Origin: Winogradskyella jejuensis
GTDB taxonomy: Bacteria > Bacteroidota > Bacteroidia > Flavobacteriales > Flavobacteriaceae
Direction of reading: 5' to 3'
Length of the DNA stretch: 64,000 nucleotides
Assembly (NCBI RefSeq): GCF_900129745.1
Contig: NZ_FQWS01000001.1
Span: forward strand, 248,001-312,000
Shown here: positions 51,372 through 59,906 of the stretch, one piece after another
How the letters are laid out: each line of letters opens with the position of its first letter
Numbering within the stretch: the stretch's first letter is position 1
Notes under the pieces: model-generated
Database searches by the model: none
Seen by the model: only the letters and a program-made list of their open reading frames with translations
What the model was told of the DNA's origin: nothing
Program-made: the position numbers and the translations under genes

Positions 51372-52536
51372 CGACAAAGGCTATTATGGCGAATTTGGAG
51401 GTGCATTCATTCCTGAAATGCTATATCCAAATATTGAAGAATTGCGTCAGAATTATTTAAAAATCACCGCCGAAGAATCATTTCAGGAAGAGTTTCACCA
51501 GCTATTAAAGGATTACGTTGGTCGTCCTTCTCCTTTATATTTCGCGAAGCGCTTATCTGAAAAGTACAATACCAAAATTTATTTAAAGCGTGAAGACCTG
51601 AACCATACCGGTGCACATAAAGTTAATAATACTATTGGTCAAATTCTTTTGGCACAACGCCTAGGTAAAACTAGAATTATAGCCGAGACCGGTGCAGGAC
51701 AGCACGGTGTTGCCACGGCGACAGTTTGTGCGTTAATGGGTATTGAATGTGTGGTTTATATGGGCGAAGTTGATATTGCACGCCAAGCACCAAACGTTGC
51801 ACGTATGAAAATGCTCGGCGCCAAAGTTGTCCCTGCATTATCAGGAAGTCGAACTTTAAAAGATGCTACAAACGAAGCCATGCGCGATTGGATTAATAAT
51901 CCTGTTGACACCCATTATATTGTTGGCAGTGTAGTAGGACCGCATCCATATCCGGATATGGTGGCACGTTTTCAAGCCGTAGTTTCTGAAGAAATTAAAA
52001 AACAATTGTTAGAAAAAGAAGGGACCGAAAATCCTGATTATTTGATTGCTTGTGTTGGTGGTGGCAGTAATGCTGCAGGGACTTACTACCATTACTTAGA
52101 TGATACTGATGTAAACATCATCGCCGTTGAAGCAGCTGGAAAAGGTATAGACACAGGTGAAAGTGCCGCAACTTCTGTCTTGGGAAAAGAAGGCATTATT
52201 CACGGAAGTAAAACCTTATTGATGCAGACAGGTGACGGACAAATTACAGAGCCCTATTCTATTTCGGCTGGATTAGATTATCCCGGTGTTGGACCAATGC
52301 ACGCTAACTTATATAAAACTGGTCGTGCAGAATTTATCTCCATTACCGATGATGAAGCAATGACTGCAGGTTTAGAATTATCACAATTAGAAGGCATCAT
52401 TCCTGCTATAGAAACATCTCACGCACTAGCAGTTTTTGAACATAAAACCTTTAAAACAGAAGACATCATCGTACTAAATCTATCAGGTCGCGGAGATAAA
52501 GATTTACAGAATTATATTGAATATTTTAAATTATAA
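51355..52536 (+). CDS. trpB: Tryptophan synthase beta chain
   Basis: The 393-residue PLP enzyme has the common opening [16 protein letters not shown], the PLP lysine in [13 protein letters not shown] (about residue 87), the loop [15 protein letters not shown], the phosphate-binding [14 protein letters not shown], and the Glu-rich [19 protein letters not shown] region. It forms tryptophan from indole and serine with TrpA. The start ATG at 51355 overlaps trpF by 17 bases in another frame; the reading is justified by the family-typical N-terminus. Confidence 0.95.
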   Translation: MSYNINDKGYYGEFGGAFIPEMLYPNIEELRQNYLKITAEESFQEEFHQLLKDYVGRPSPLYFAKRLSEKYNTKIYLKREDLNHTGAHKVNNTIGQILLAQRLGKTRIIAETGAGQHGVATATVCALMGIECVVYMGEVDIARQAPNVARMKMLGAKVVPALSGSRTLKDATNEAMRDWINNPVDTHYIVGSVVGPHPYPDMVARFQAVVSEEIKKQLLEKEGTENPDYLIACVGGGSNAAGTYYHYLDDTDVNIIAVEAAGKGIDTGESAATSVLGKEGIIHGSKTLLMQTGDGQITEPYSISAGLDYPGVGPMHANLYKTGRAEFISITDDEAMTAGLELSQLEGIIPAIETSHALAVFEHKTFKTEDIIVLNLSGRGDKDLQNYIEYFKL

Positions 52537-52537
52537 A

Positions 52538-52612
52538 AGAATAAAGATGGAAGAAAATAGAATATAGACTTAGTTTTTTTGTCCATATTCTATACTCTTA
52601 AATCTATTCTCT
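52538..52612. repeat. Long imperfect hairpin in the trpB-trpA gap
   Basis: TAGAATATAGAC (52558-52569) and GTCCATATTCTA (52581-52592) pair at 11 of 12 positions; the arms can be extended imperfectly to 52538 and 52612. The 86-base gap between trpB and trpA is filled by it. There is a T-tract in the loop only, not after it, so it is not a normal terminator. Confidence 0.55.
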
Positions 52613-52622
52613 AAAAATAACT

Positions 52623-53390
52623 ATGAACAGAATAAATCAAAAATTACAAGAAGACAAAAAGTTGCTTTCTATATATTTTACAGCTGGCTATCCAAATATA
52701 GACGATACGGTGACCATTATTCAAAATTTGGAGAAAAGCGGTGTGGATATGATAGAGATAGGATTACCATTTAGTGACCCATTGGCGGATGGGCCAACCA
52801 TTCAAGATAGTTCTACACAAGCATTAAAAAATGGCATGACTAGTGAACTGTTATTCCAGCAATTAAAAGACATCCGTAAAACGGTGTCTATTCCTCTAAT
52901 TATCATGGGTTACTTTAATCCCATGCTTCAATATGGTGTAGAGGCGTTTTGTAAAAAATGTCAGGAGATTGGGATTGATGGATTAATTATCCCTGATTTA
53001 CCAGTTGATGTTTATCATGATGAGTATAAATCTACATTTGATAAGTATGGACTTATCAATGTATTTCTAATAACACCTCAGACTTCAGAAGAACGTATTA
53101 GATACATCGACTCTGTATCTGATGGATTTATTTACATGGTAAGTTCTGCAAGTACAACGGGCGCCAAATCTGGCTTTGGCGATGAGCAAGAAGATTACTT
53201 TACTCGAATTTCTAATATGAATTTAAAGAATCCGCAAATCGTTGGATTTGGTATTTTTAATAACGACACTTTTACCCAAGCTACAAAACACGCCAAGGGT
53301 GCGATTATAGGAAGTGCTTTTATAAAATACGTAACGGCGAACGGTATTGAAAACTTAGAGAATTTTATAGCTCCAATGTTAAGTAAGTAG
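52623..53390 (+). CDS. trpA: Tryptophan synthase alpha chain
   Basis: The 255-residue TIM barrel has the catalytic Glu in MIEIGLPFSDPLADGPTIQ (about 43-61), IIMGYFNPMLQYG, the catalytic Asp in LIIPDLPVDVY, LITPQTSEERI and MVSSASTTGAKSG. It cleaves indole-3-glycerol phosphate to indole and glyceraldehyde-3-phosphate, channelled to TrpB. It is the last trp gene; 86 bases and a hairpin separate it from trpB. No clear terminator follows. Confidence 0.95.
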   Translation: MNRINQKLQEDKKLLSIYFTAGYPNIDDTVTIIQNLEKSGVDMIEIGLPFSDPLADGPTIQDSSTQALKNGMTSELLFQQLKDIRKTVSIPLIIMGYFNPMLQYGVEAFCKKCQEIGIDGLIIPDLPVDVYHDEYKSTFDKYGLINVFLITPQTSEERIRYIDSVSDGFIYMVSSASTTGAKSGFGDEQEDYFTRISNMNLKNPQIVGFGIFNNDTFTQATKHAKGAIIGSAFIKYVTANGIENLENFIAPMLSK

Positions 53391-53491
53391 GTGAATTTTA
53401 ACAGTTGTTATATAAGTTTTAAGAGGACTTTGGCAGAGAAAACAGCTTATTATTCTTATATTCTTAATGAACATAAAAAAACAATTAAACT

Positions 53492-53635
53492 ATGGGAATG
53501 ATAAGAGACAGAAAGAAATTTAAAATAACTAAAAGACAAACAAATCCGACCAATCCAACGGCGAATATTAATCAAGATACCAATGATTTTGATATTGACA
53601 AAGCCACGATAAAAAAACAGCAGGTAAAAAAATAA
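53492..53635 (+). CDS. Small hydrophilic protein (47 residues)
   Basis: The ATG at 53492 to TAA at 53633-53635 encodes 47 residues: a basic start MGMIRDRKKFKITKRQ, a middle rich in Thr, Asn and Pro, and an acidic-then-basic end TNDFDIDKATIKKQQVKK. No family is known to me. A strong terminator hairpin (53658-53691) follows its stop by 22 bases, which supports it as a real short gene. It lies 101 bases after trpA. Confidence 0.5.
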   Translation: MGMIRDRKKFKITKRQTNPTNPTANINQDTNDFDIDKATIKKQQVKK

Positions 53636-53657
53636 TCTGCTATTTCACATAAAAACG

Positions 53658-53691
53658 AAAAGCCTATTCTTACATTTGAATAGGCTTTTTT
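53658..53691 (+). terminator. Strong rho-independent terminator
   Basis: AAAAGCCTATTC (53658-53669) and GAATAGGCTTTT (53678-53689) form a perfect 12-bp stem with an 8-base loop, followed by T's. It ends the small-protein gene and possibly the trp operon transcript. Confidence 0.85.
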
Positions 53692-53706
53692 ATTTTACTA
53701 TTTTTC

Positions 53707-53931
53707 ATGAAACTACTCAACAATTGGCGTGTTATTATTCTCCTTTGTTTAACCTTAGGTTTAGCACCATTTTTACCTGAACCACATATAGTTGGAAAAC
53801 TAAGATGGCTGAGTAGCGGTGGTAATGGTATGGCTATTATGGATTATTTTGATGTTCTGCTTCACGGATTTCCATTTATCTTATTATTACGATTGTTAAT
53901 TATTAAAATTACTAAGACCAATGGCGCTTAA
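53707..53931 (+). CDS. Small membrane protein of unknown function
   Basis: The 74-residue protein has a hydrophobic helix at about 8-24 and another near 52-68, separated by a polar stretch EPHIVGKLRWLSSGGNGMAIMDY. I recall similar short proteins next to TrmL in flavobacteria, without function. It overlaps trmL by 11 bases, so the two are probably translated together. Confidence 0.68.
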   Translation: MKLLNNWRVIILLCLTLGLAPFLPEPHIVGKLRWLSSGGNGMAIMDYFDVLLHGFPFILLLRLLIIKITKTNGA

Positions 53932-54376
53932 TATTGTCCTCATAGAACCCGAAATTCCAAATAACACTGGTAATATTGGCCGCTTAGCTTTAGCCACTGA
54001 TTCGCGTTTACATTTGGTTAAACCTTTTGGTTTTGAAATAGATGATAAACGCCTAAAACGGGCTGGACTTGATTATTGGCAACATCTGGAAGTTATCTAT
54101 TACGACAATGTGGATGCGTTTTTCAGAATAAACAGTGATAAAAAAATGGCTTTTTTAAGTAGTCACGGTACTAAAAGTCATTGGGATATTGAATTTGAAG
54201 ATGACTTATTTTTAGTTTTCGGAAAAGAATCCGTTGGACTTTCAAAAGATATTACAGAAAAACACAAAGCGCATCTCTTTAAAATACCAATGTATAGCGA
54301 TAACATTAGAAGTCTTAACTTAGCCAATGCTGTAAGTATTATTACTTATGAAGGATTGCGACAGCTTAATTTATAA
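53921..54376 (+). CDS. trmL: tRNA (cytidine/uridine(34)-2'-O)-methyltransferase TrmL
   Basis: The 151-residue SPOUT protein has IVLIEPEIPNNTGNIGRLALATDSRLHL (residues 4-31) and the knot motifs LVFGKESVGLS and IPMYSDNIRSLNLANAVSIITYE. It adds a 2'-O-methyl at the wobble base of tRNA-Leu isoacceptors. Length is typical (150-157). The start ATG at 53921 overlaps the upstream membrane protein gene. Confidence 0.93.
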   Translation: MALNIVLIEPEIPNNTGNIGRLALATDSRLHLVKPFGFEIDDKRLKRAGLDYWQHLEVIYYDNVDAFFRINSDKKMAFLSSHGTKSHWDIEFEDDLFLVFGKESVGLSKDITEKHKAHLFKIPMYSDNIRSLNLANAVSIITYEGLRQLNL

Positions 54377-54442
54377 CATAAAATATTATAATATATACAA
54401 GCTTCTAAACCTTAGGTTTTGTAATTTTAAAAAAACAGAAAA

Positions 54443-55333
54443 TTGAAACAATCTAAAAGTTACAAACTAATTTCGGAGTATGGCCAAATTGCCTTTGGTA
54501 TTGTATTGGCTAGTATTGGTTTAAAAGCTTTTTTATTACCAAATGGATTTTTAGATGGTGGCGTTACTGGTATTGCGCTTCTGGCAAAAACATTTGTGGA
54601 TATCGATATATCCTACCTCCTTGTTTTATTTAGCATTCCTTTTTTAATATTGGGTTATTATACCGTTTCTAAACGTATTGTAATCAAATCTATAATTAGC
54701 ATTATTGGTTTGGCATTATTCATTCACTTCGAAAATTTTGGAACCATTACAGAAGACAAACTCCTTATCTCTATTTTTGGTGGTTTATTTTTAGGAGCTG
54801 GTATTGGCATCTCTATTCGAAATGGTTCAGTTTTAGATGGCTCAGAGATATTAGGGGTCTATCTCAACGATAAGTTTGGATTTAGTATTGGACAGGTCAT
54901 TTTACTGTTCAACATTATATTATTTAGTGTTACCGCCTACTTAATTTCTGTTGAAGTTGCCTTGTACTCGATATTAACATATATCGTTACAGCAAAAGTC
55001 ACCGACCTTATTATTGAAGGTTTTGAAGATTTTATTGGAGTCACAATTGTTTCCAAAAAATACGAACTCATCGAAGAAGCCATAATGAAAGAACTTGGCG
55101 TCGGCATGACCCTTTATAAAGGGACTAGAGGGATGGGGAACTCAGGAAAACAAGTTGATTTTGATATTATCCACACAATCATCAACCGTATAGATATTAA
55201 ACGAATGCACCGAATTATTGATACTATTGATGATGACGCCTTTATCGTAGAATTTGATGTAAACAGTGTGAGAGGTGGTGTCCTAAGGCATTACTTGGAT
55301 AAGAAGAAAAGCAAAGTATTATCTAAAGCTTAA
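54443..55333 (+). CDS. YitT-family membrane protein
   Basis: The 296-residue protein has about six membrane helices in the first 190 residues with LLPNGFLDGGVTGIALL and NGSVLDGSEILGVYLND, then the cytosolic DUF2179 domain GMTLYKGTRGMGNSGKQV. These proteins are of unknown function, widespread in bacteria. The start is a TTG at 54443-54445, consistent with the polar start MKQSKSYKLISEYGQ. It overlaps the convergent VF530-like gene by four bases. Confidence 0.83.
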   Translation: MKQSKSYKLISEYGQIAFGIVLASIGLKAFLLPNGFLDGGVTGIALLAKTFVDIDISYLLVLFSIPFLILGYYTVSKRIVIKSIISIIGLALFIHFENFGTITEDKLLISIFGGLFLGAGIGISIRNGSVLDGSEILGVYLNDKFGFSIGQVILLFNIILFSVTAYLISVEVALYSILTYIVTAKVTDLIIEGFEDFIGVTIVSKKYELIEEAIMKELGVGMTLYKGTRGMGNSGKQVDFDIIHTIINRIDIKRMHRIIDTIDDDAFIVEFDVNSVRGGVLRHYLDKKKSKVLSKA

Positions 55334-55554
55334 CGCCGTTTCTCTAACATATTTAAATACATCTTCTCCACCTTTGTTCTAGCCCAAGGTATGCGTCGTA
55401 AAAATTTTAGACTACTTTTTACCGATGGGTCATGCGTAAAACAACGAATATTTATTTGATGTCCCATATATTCCCAACCATAATGCGCTACTAAATCTTC
55501 AACAATTTGCTGAAGTTTAATGCCGTGAAGTGGATTGTTGGGTTGAGCATTCAT
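55330..55554 (-). CDS. VF530-like DNA-binding protein (DUF2132)
   Basis: The 74-residue protein matches the small VF530/DUF2132 family: NPLHGIKLQQIVEDLVAHYGWEYMG then INIRCFTHDPSVKSSLKFLRRIPWARTKVEKMY. It is basic and helical and has been described as DNA-binding by structure. It overlaps the YitT gene end by four bases. A palindromic repeat element (55582-55649) lies upstream of its start. Confidence 0.82.
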   Translation of the reverse strand: MNAQPNNPLHGIKLQQIVEDLVAHYGWEYMGHQINIRCFTHDPSVKSSLKFLRRIPWARTKVEKMYLNMLEKRR

Positions 55555-55581
55555 TTTCTAAAAATACTAAATATAGCAATT

Positions 55582-55649
55582 TGTCAGTCTGAGCTTGTCG
55601 AAGACGCCGAACCTAATTGAAAACACACTTCGACAAGCTCAGTGTGACA
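55582..55649. repeat. Inverted-arm palindromic repeat element (TGTCAGTCTGAGCTTGTCGAAG type)
   Basis: The arms 55582-55603 and 55628-55649 are inverted copies matching at 20 of 22 positions, with CTTCGACAAGCTCAGTG in the right arm. The 68-base element lies in the gap between the VF530-like gene and the DEAD-box helicase gene. Same family as 8854-8878 and 9942-10017. Confidence 0.75.
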
Positions 55650-55699
55650 GAAATCTTCGAAACAGTCAGAGTGATTGATTTTATTAGAATACACCTCTA

Positions 55700-56989
55700 T
55701 TAATTTCTATTATCATTATTACGTCTTCGATTTCGGTTGCGGTTACGGTTTGGTCTTTTTGAGCTAGAATCGCCACCTTCACTTTTAGTTTTAGTATTTC
55801 TACGAGATTGACCTTGCCTATTCTGTCCTTGTTTTATAGGTTCTGTTGTCGCATTAGGGTCAGGCTCAAAGCCTTCGATAATATCAACCGGAATTTTTTG
55901 TCCAATTAATTTCTCAATACCTTTTAAATAAGAGGTCTCATCCGCACTTACCAATGATAAAGCTTCACCACTTGCTCCTGCTCTTCCTGTTCGACCGATA
56001 CGATGCACATAATCTTCAGAAATATTTGGCAATTCAAAATTAATTACGTGAGGTAATAAAGGAATATCCAAACCACGAGCTGCAATATCTGTGGCAACCA
56101 TAACTCTAATTTTTCCACTTTTAAAACCAGCTAAAGCTTTGGTACGTGCGCCTTGACTTTTATTACCGTGAATAGCTGCTGCGGTAATCCCTGAACTCAC
56201 CATTTTTTTGGTTAAACGATTAGCACCATGTTTAGTTCGAGTAAATACCAAGACTTGTTGCCAATCACCTTCTGAAATAAGCTTAATGATTAATCCTGTT
56301 TTTTTGGTTTTTGCTACGCGATATACTTTCTGCTCAATAACCTCAACAGCTGTGTTTTCTGGAGTCGCTTCGACCTGTACAGGATTATTTAAAATGGAAT
56401 AGGCTAACTTTTTAATATCCTTAGAAAACGTCGCAGAGAACATAAGGTTTTGTCTTTTAGACGGAATAAGCTTCATCACACGTTCTATATCGCGTAAAAA
56501 ACCCATATCGAGCATACGGTCGGCTTCGTCCAGAACAAAAATTTCGACATGTTTTAAAGACAGTAAACCTTGACTTTCTAAATCTAACAAACGACCCGGC
56601 GTTGCGACTAAAACATCAATACCGCGTTTTAGATTTGACACTTGCGGCGTTTGATTTACACCACCAAAAATCACAGCACTTCGGATATCTAAAAATTCTG
56701 AATACTCTTTAACATTGGCATAAATCTGAGCGGCTAACTCACGTGTTGGCGTTAAAATTAAAGCTCTAACATTTCTGCGTCGTGCCGCTTCATCTTTAGA
56801 TAATAAATGTAATAGTGGTAAGGTAAAACCTGCAGTTTTTCCGGTACCTGTTTGTGCGGATGCTAACACATCTTTACCGTCTAAAACTGGTGGAATGGCT
56901 TTGGATTGTATAGGTGAAGGTGTTTCATAACCTTTTTTTGAAACTGCTTTGAGAATAGGTGCAGAAAGACCTAAAGATTGAAATGACAT
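55700..56989 (-). CDS. DEAD-box RNA helicase (RhlE-like)
   Basis: The 429-residue protein shows the DEAD-box motifs in order: Q motif F-x-PSPIQ, motif [19 protein letters not shown], the Ia motif, motif [18 protein letters not shown], then domain 2 with [12 protein letters not shown] and [10 protein letters not shown]. The C-terminal tail is rich in Arg, Asn and Gln ([14 protein letters not shown]), as in RhlE-type proteins that work on ribosomal RNA or degradosomes. Its 5' leader carries a 16-bp palindrome at 57001-57016. Confidence 0.88.
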   Translation of the reverse strand: MSFQSLGLSAPILKAVSKKGYETPSPIQSKAIPPVLDGKDVLASAQTGTGKTAGFTLPLLHLLSKDEAARRRNVRALILTPTRELAAQIYANVKEYSEFLDIRSAVIFGGVNQTPQVSNLKRGIDVLVATPGRLLDLESQGLLSLKHVEIFVLDEADRMLDMGFLRDIERVMKLIPSKRQNLMFSATFSKDIKKLAYSILNNPVQVEATPENTAVEVIEQKVYRVAKTKKTGLIIKLISEGDWQQVLVFTRTKHGANRLTKKMVSSGITAAAIHGNKSQGARTKALAGFKSGKIRVMVATDIAARGLDIPLLPHVINFELPNISEDYVHRIGRTGRAGASGEALSLVSADETSYLKGIEKLIGQKIPVDIIEGFEPDPNATTEPIKQGQNRQGQSRRNTKTKSEGGDSSSKRPNRNRNRNRRRNNDNRN

Positions 56990-57000
56990 AAATTTGTTTT

Positions 57001-57016
57001 ATAGAGTAAACTCTAT
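57001..57016. promoter_or_regulatory. 16-bp palindrome before the helicase start codon
   Basis: ATAGAGTAAACTCTAT has perfect 7-bp arms and a 2-base centre. It ends 11 bases before the helicase ATG at 56989 (minus strand). It could be an operator or a hairpin in the leader RNA that hides the start site. Confidence 0.4.
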
Positions 57017-57111
57017 GTATTTAGGTCACTCCTTTTAATTTTTGGCGAATGTAGGGCTAATTTTTGCTTTACTGTCTATTTGTTTGACTTTATAAAATAT
57101 TTCTTCTAACT

Positions 57112-57170
57112 TTCGTTTAACGTTTAATATAAATTATTAAAACAATTCATATTAATAATAGTTAAACGAA
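57112..57170. other. Long-range inverted repeat upstream of the helicase gene
   Basis: TTCGTTTAAC (57112-57121) and GTTAAACGAA (57161-57170) are perfect 10-bp arms 39 bases apart, containing a smaller TTATTAA/TTAATAA pair. It lies just after the stop of the glycosylase-like gene and 123 bases before the helicase start. No T-tract follows, so it is a weak terminator candidate at best. Confidence 0.4.
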
Positions 57171-57173
57171 CAC

Positions 57174-57911
57174 TCAAAAAAACTCCCGATACTGCAACAC
57201 TCTAAAATCAAACGTATTAAAATTGGGGTTTTTTGCTTTTAATTGTTTGTAAAGTGGTATTCTACTTATTGAGATATTGGCCGCACCTGAGCCTGAGGTT
57301 AATGATACGGTTTTGATTACACGAATTGACTCTTTTTTGTCATTCCGAAATGGGTGCAACGATTGAGGAATCTCATCCTTATGAGATGTCTCACTGCGTT
57401 TCGAAATGACAGGCATTTTAAACTCATGTATCCGAGGCACGTCATTGGAGACCAATTCTAGTTTAATATTATAATCTTTTATGTGTTTTCTAAAGAAGTA
57501 TTCAGGTCCGTTTTTACTATTTCCGCCAGTAAATAAAAGCGTATCGATTTTTGGATATTGCTGGAGGTAACCCATAAAATTTCTGAGTTTTATATTGGTC
57601 ATTCCTAAATCAGAGGCATCAATTTTCTTGCGTTCGGCACTTTCTACAATATCGCAAACACCAATGTTATGCTTTACCAAATAGGCTTTACGCTCATTAA
57701 TAGCCTCTTGAGAATTATCGAATCGTAATCCTAAATTGTGAATGGCGTCTATCTTTTTCCAAAGTGAATTATAATAACTACCGTAACAGAAATCTACATC
57801 TTTTTCGTGTAAATCTCCTGTTGAAAATCTAGGTGGTGGCAATGTACCAACAATGAGTTTTGTAGCATCATTTGGAATAAATGGTGGATATGGATGTTTG
57901 TGGAGAAACAT
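57174..57911 (-). CDS. Uracil-DNA-glycosylase-superfamily protein with in-frame repeat insertion
   Basis: The 245-residue protein has the family outline: KLIVGTLPPPRF (motif-1-like), DVDFCYGSYYNSLWKKI, a mid KYLVKHNIGVCDIVESA, TLLFTGGNSKN, and the late LTSGSGAANIS (motif-2-like). It may remove uracil or act on another nucleic acid. Residues about 167-192 (ISKRSETSHKDEIPQSL and HPFRNDKK) are encoded by a palindromic repeat (57338-57411) inserted just after EFKMPV and before SIRVIKTVSLT; without it the flanking strands would be adjacent. The gene is preceded by another repeat. Confidence 0.68.
   Translation of the reverse strand: MFLHKHPYPPFIPNDATKLIVGTLPPPRFSTGDLHEKDVDFCYGSYYNSLWKKIDAIHNLGLRFDNSQEAINERKAYLVKHNIGVCDIVESAERKKIDASDLGMTNIKLRNFMGYLQQYPKIDTLLFTGGNSKNGPEYFFRKHIKDYNIKLELVSNDVPRIHEFKMPVISKRSETSHKDEIPQSLHPFRNDKKESIRVIKTVSLTSGSGAANISISRIPLYKQLKAKNPNFNTFDFRVLQYREFF
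57338..57411. repeat. 74-bp palindromic repeat inserted in a coding sequence
   Basis: Outer arms TGTCATTCCGAAA (57338-57350) and TTTCGAAATGACA (57399-57411) match at 12 of 13; inner arms ATCTCAT (57370-57376) and ATGAGAT (57381-57387) are perfect. The whole unit is open in the frame of the host gene and adds about 25 residues. Confidence 0.8.
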
Positions 57912-57964
57912 AATAAGTTCTAAATATAAAAAACACCCCTAACTTGCTTCGCTCGAGTATCCTC

Positions 57965-57985
57965 AACAAAAGATTTTCTTTTGTT
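57965..57985. repeat. Hairpin element between yaaA and the glycosylase-like gene
   Basis: AACAAAAGA (57965-57973) and TCTTTTGTT (57977-57985) form a perfect 9-bp stem with a 3-base loop. The surrounding CCCCTAACTT and CCTCAAGGG stretches recall flavobacterial intergenic repeats. No T-tract follows on the - strand, so it is unlikely to be a plain terminator. Confidence 0.45.
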
Positions 57986-58010
57986 TCAATAACCTCAAGG
58001 GTAAAATTAA

Positions 58011-58769
58011 TTAACGGGTAAACACCAATTCATTATCAGAAGATAATTCTTCACTAAACCCATAATTATCATAGTTAAAGCCTTTGATATCCTCGATGGT
58101 TTTAGCATCCGTATCAATAATATAGCGTGTCATTAAACCACGAGCCAATTTGGCAAAGATGGCTATGGTTTTATATTTGCCGTTTTTGAATTCTTTAAAA
58201 TTAACGTGGATTACTGGCACTTTTATAGCTTTTGTGTCAATGGCCTTAAAATACTCGTTACTTGCTAAGTTTAAGAACAACTCGTCATCTTCTAACTCGT
58301 CATTTAAAGCTTGAGTGACTTTTTTACGCCAAAACTCGTAAAGGTTTTTGTTTTTTCCCACAGGGAATTTTGTTCCCATTTCTAATCGGTAGGGCTGAAT
58401 TAAATCCAGTGGTTTTAGAATACCGTACAATCCTGAAATTATTCTCACCGTATCCTCTACCTTATCCAACTTTTTCATATCTATGGAATACGCATCCAAA
58501 CCACGATAGACATCGCCATTAAACGCATACATTGCAGGACGCGCATTGTCTCTTGTAAAGGGCAAAGACCACTCTTGGTTACGTTCGTAATTAAGTTGCC
58601 CTAAATTATCCGAAATATGCATCAGCTTAGATAAAGCTTTAGGTGATTTCTTTTTTAGTAATTTATTAATGCGCTCTGCCTCAGCCAAGAAACAACTTTC
58701 AGTAGTTTTTGGTGTTGGTAGTTTACTTTCGAAATCTAAAGACTTAGCTGGTGATAATACGAGTTTCAT
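58011..58769 (-). CDS. yaaA: Peroxide stress protein YaaA
   Basis: The 252-residue protein has the UPF0246 signature: [19 protein letters not shown] at the start, then [54 protein letters not shown] and [15 protein letters not shown]. In E. coli YaaA lowers free iron under peroxide stress and binds DNA. Length is normal (about 258). It stands in a minus-strand run below the rluD-like gene, with 102 bases between. Confidence 0.92.
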   Translation of the reverse strand: MKLVLSPAKSLDFESKLPTPKTTESCFLAEAERINKLLKKKSPKALSKLMHISDNLGQLNYERNQEWSLPFTRDNARPAMYAFNGDVYRGLDAYSIDMKKLDKVEDTVRIISGLYGILKPLDLIQPYRLEMGTKFPVGKNKNLYEFWRKKVTQALNDELEDDELFLNLASNEYFKAIDTKAIKVPVIHVNFKEFKNGKYKTIAIFAKLARGLMTRYIIDTDAKTIEDIKGFNYDNYGFSEELSSDNELVFTR

Positions 58770-58871
58770 GTTGCAAATTTTTCTATATCAAATTTACAAT
58801 CTATTACTGCTAATTTGAAAACTTTGCTAGAAGATTTTTTGATAGGTGTATAAGTCCTTTCTATAGACTTA

Positions 58872-59903
58872 CTAATCTTTAGCGTGCTTGGCGTAATGCT
58901 TCCATTTTTCGATACACTGCTGCATATCTTCTGGTATCTCTGTAGAAAAACGCATAAATTCTCCTGTGGTAGGATGCTCAAAACCTAAGGTTTTGGCATG
59001 TAGCGCTTGCCTTGGTAACACCTTAAACGCATTATCTACAAATTGTTTGTATTTAGTAAAGGTCGTACCTTTTAAAATAAGATGACCACCATAGCGCTCG
59101 TCATTAAAAAGTGTGTGGCCAATGTGCTTCATATGCACACGGATTTGGTGGGTTCGCCCCGTTTCTAGCTTACAACTTAATAGCGTAACATATCCCAAAC
59201 GCTCAATAACCTTGTAATGTGTTACAGCTGGTTTTCCTTTATCGGCCTCATCACCTTCGAAAACGGTATTCTGTAATCTGTTTTTTGGGTGTCGACCAAT
59301 GTTGCCCTCTATTGTGCCTTCGTCTTCTTTTACATTTCCCCAAACAATGGCTACGTATTCGCGTTCTGATGTTTTCTCAGCAAACTGATTAGACAAGTGA
59401 TTCATAGCGTTTTCGGTCTTTGCAACGACCAATAATCCGCTGGTATCTTTATCTATACGATGCACCAATCCTGGTCTATCGCTAGAATTTTTAGGTAAGT
59501 TTTCAAAATGAAAAATAAGTGCGTTAATCAGTGTTCCTGAATAATTTCCATGACCTGGATGTACCACCATTCCTGAGGGTTTATTGACCACTAATAAATC
59601 GTCGTCTTCGTAAACGATATCTAATGGTAAATCTTCGCCAACCAACAAATGCTCATGCGGTGGATGTTCAAACTTCACCCGTATAACATCATATGGCTTA
59701 ACCTTGTAATTAGATTTTACAGGCGTATCGTTAACAAAGATACTTCCATCTTTTGCCGCAGCTTGAATCTTGTTACGCGTAGCATTCTCAACAAAATTCA
59801 TTAAGTATTTATCTATACGAAGTGGCTGTTGTCCTTTTTCTACAACAAACTTATAATGCTCGTAAAGCTCGTCGTTAGGCGGAAGTTCTGGTGTGGTATC
59901 CAT
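58872..59903 (-). CDS. rluD: RluD-type 23S rRNA pseudouridine synthase
   Basis: The 343-residue protein has an N-terminal S4 domain (RIDKYLMNFVENATRNKIQAAAKDGSIFVND) and the pseudouridine synthase domain with the catalytic Asp in LVHRIDKDTSGLLVVAKT, HPGHGNYSGTLINAL and GRTHQIRVHMKHIGH. It isomerises uridines in 23S rRNA (positions 1911/1915/1917 in E. coli RluD). The PASTA gene precedes it by three bases, an order also common in other Bacteroidota. Confidence 0.88.
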   Translation of the reverse strand: MDTTPELPPNDELYEHYKFVVEKGQQPLRIDKYLMNFVENATRNKIQAAAKDGSIFVNDTPVKSNYKVKPYDVIRVKFEHPPHEHLLVGEDLPLDIVYEDDDLLVVNKPSGMVVHPGHGNYSGTLINALIFHFENLPKNSSDRPGLVHRIDKDTSGLLVVAKTENAMNHLSNQFAEKTSEREYVAIVWGNVKEDEGTIEGNIGRHPKNRLQNTVFEGDEADKGKPAVTHYKVIERLGYVTLLSCKLETGRTHQIRVHMKHIGHTLFNDERYGGHLILKGTTFTKYKQFVDNAFKVLPRQALHAKTLGFEHPTTGEFMRFSTEIPEDMQQCIEKWKHYAKHAKD

Positions 59904-59906
59904 AGC

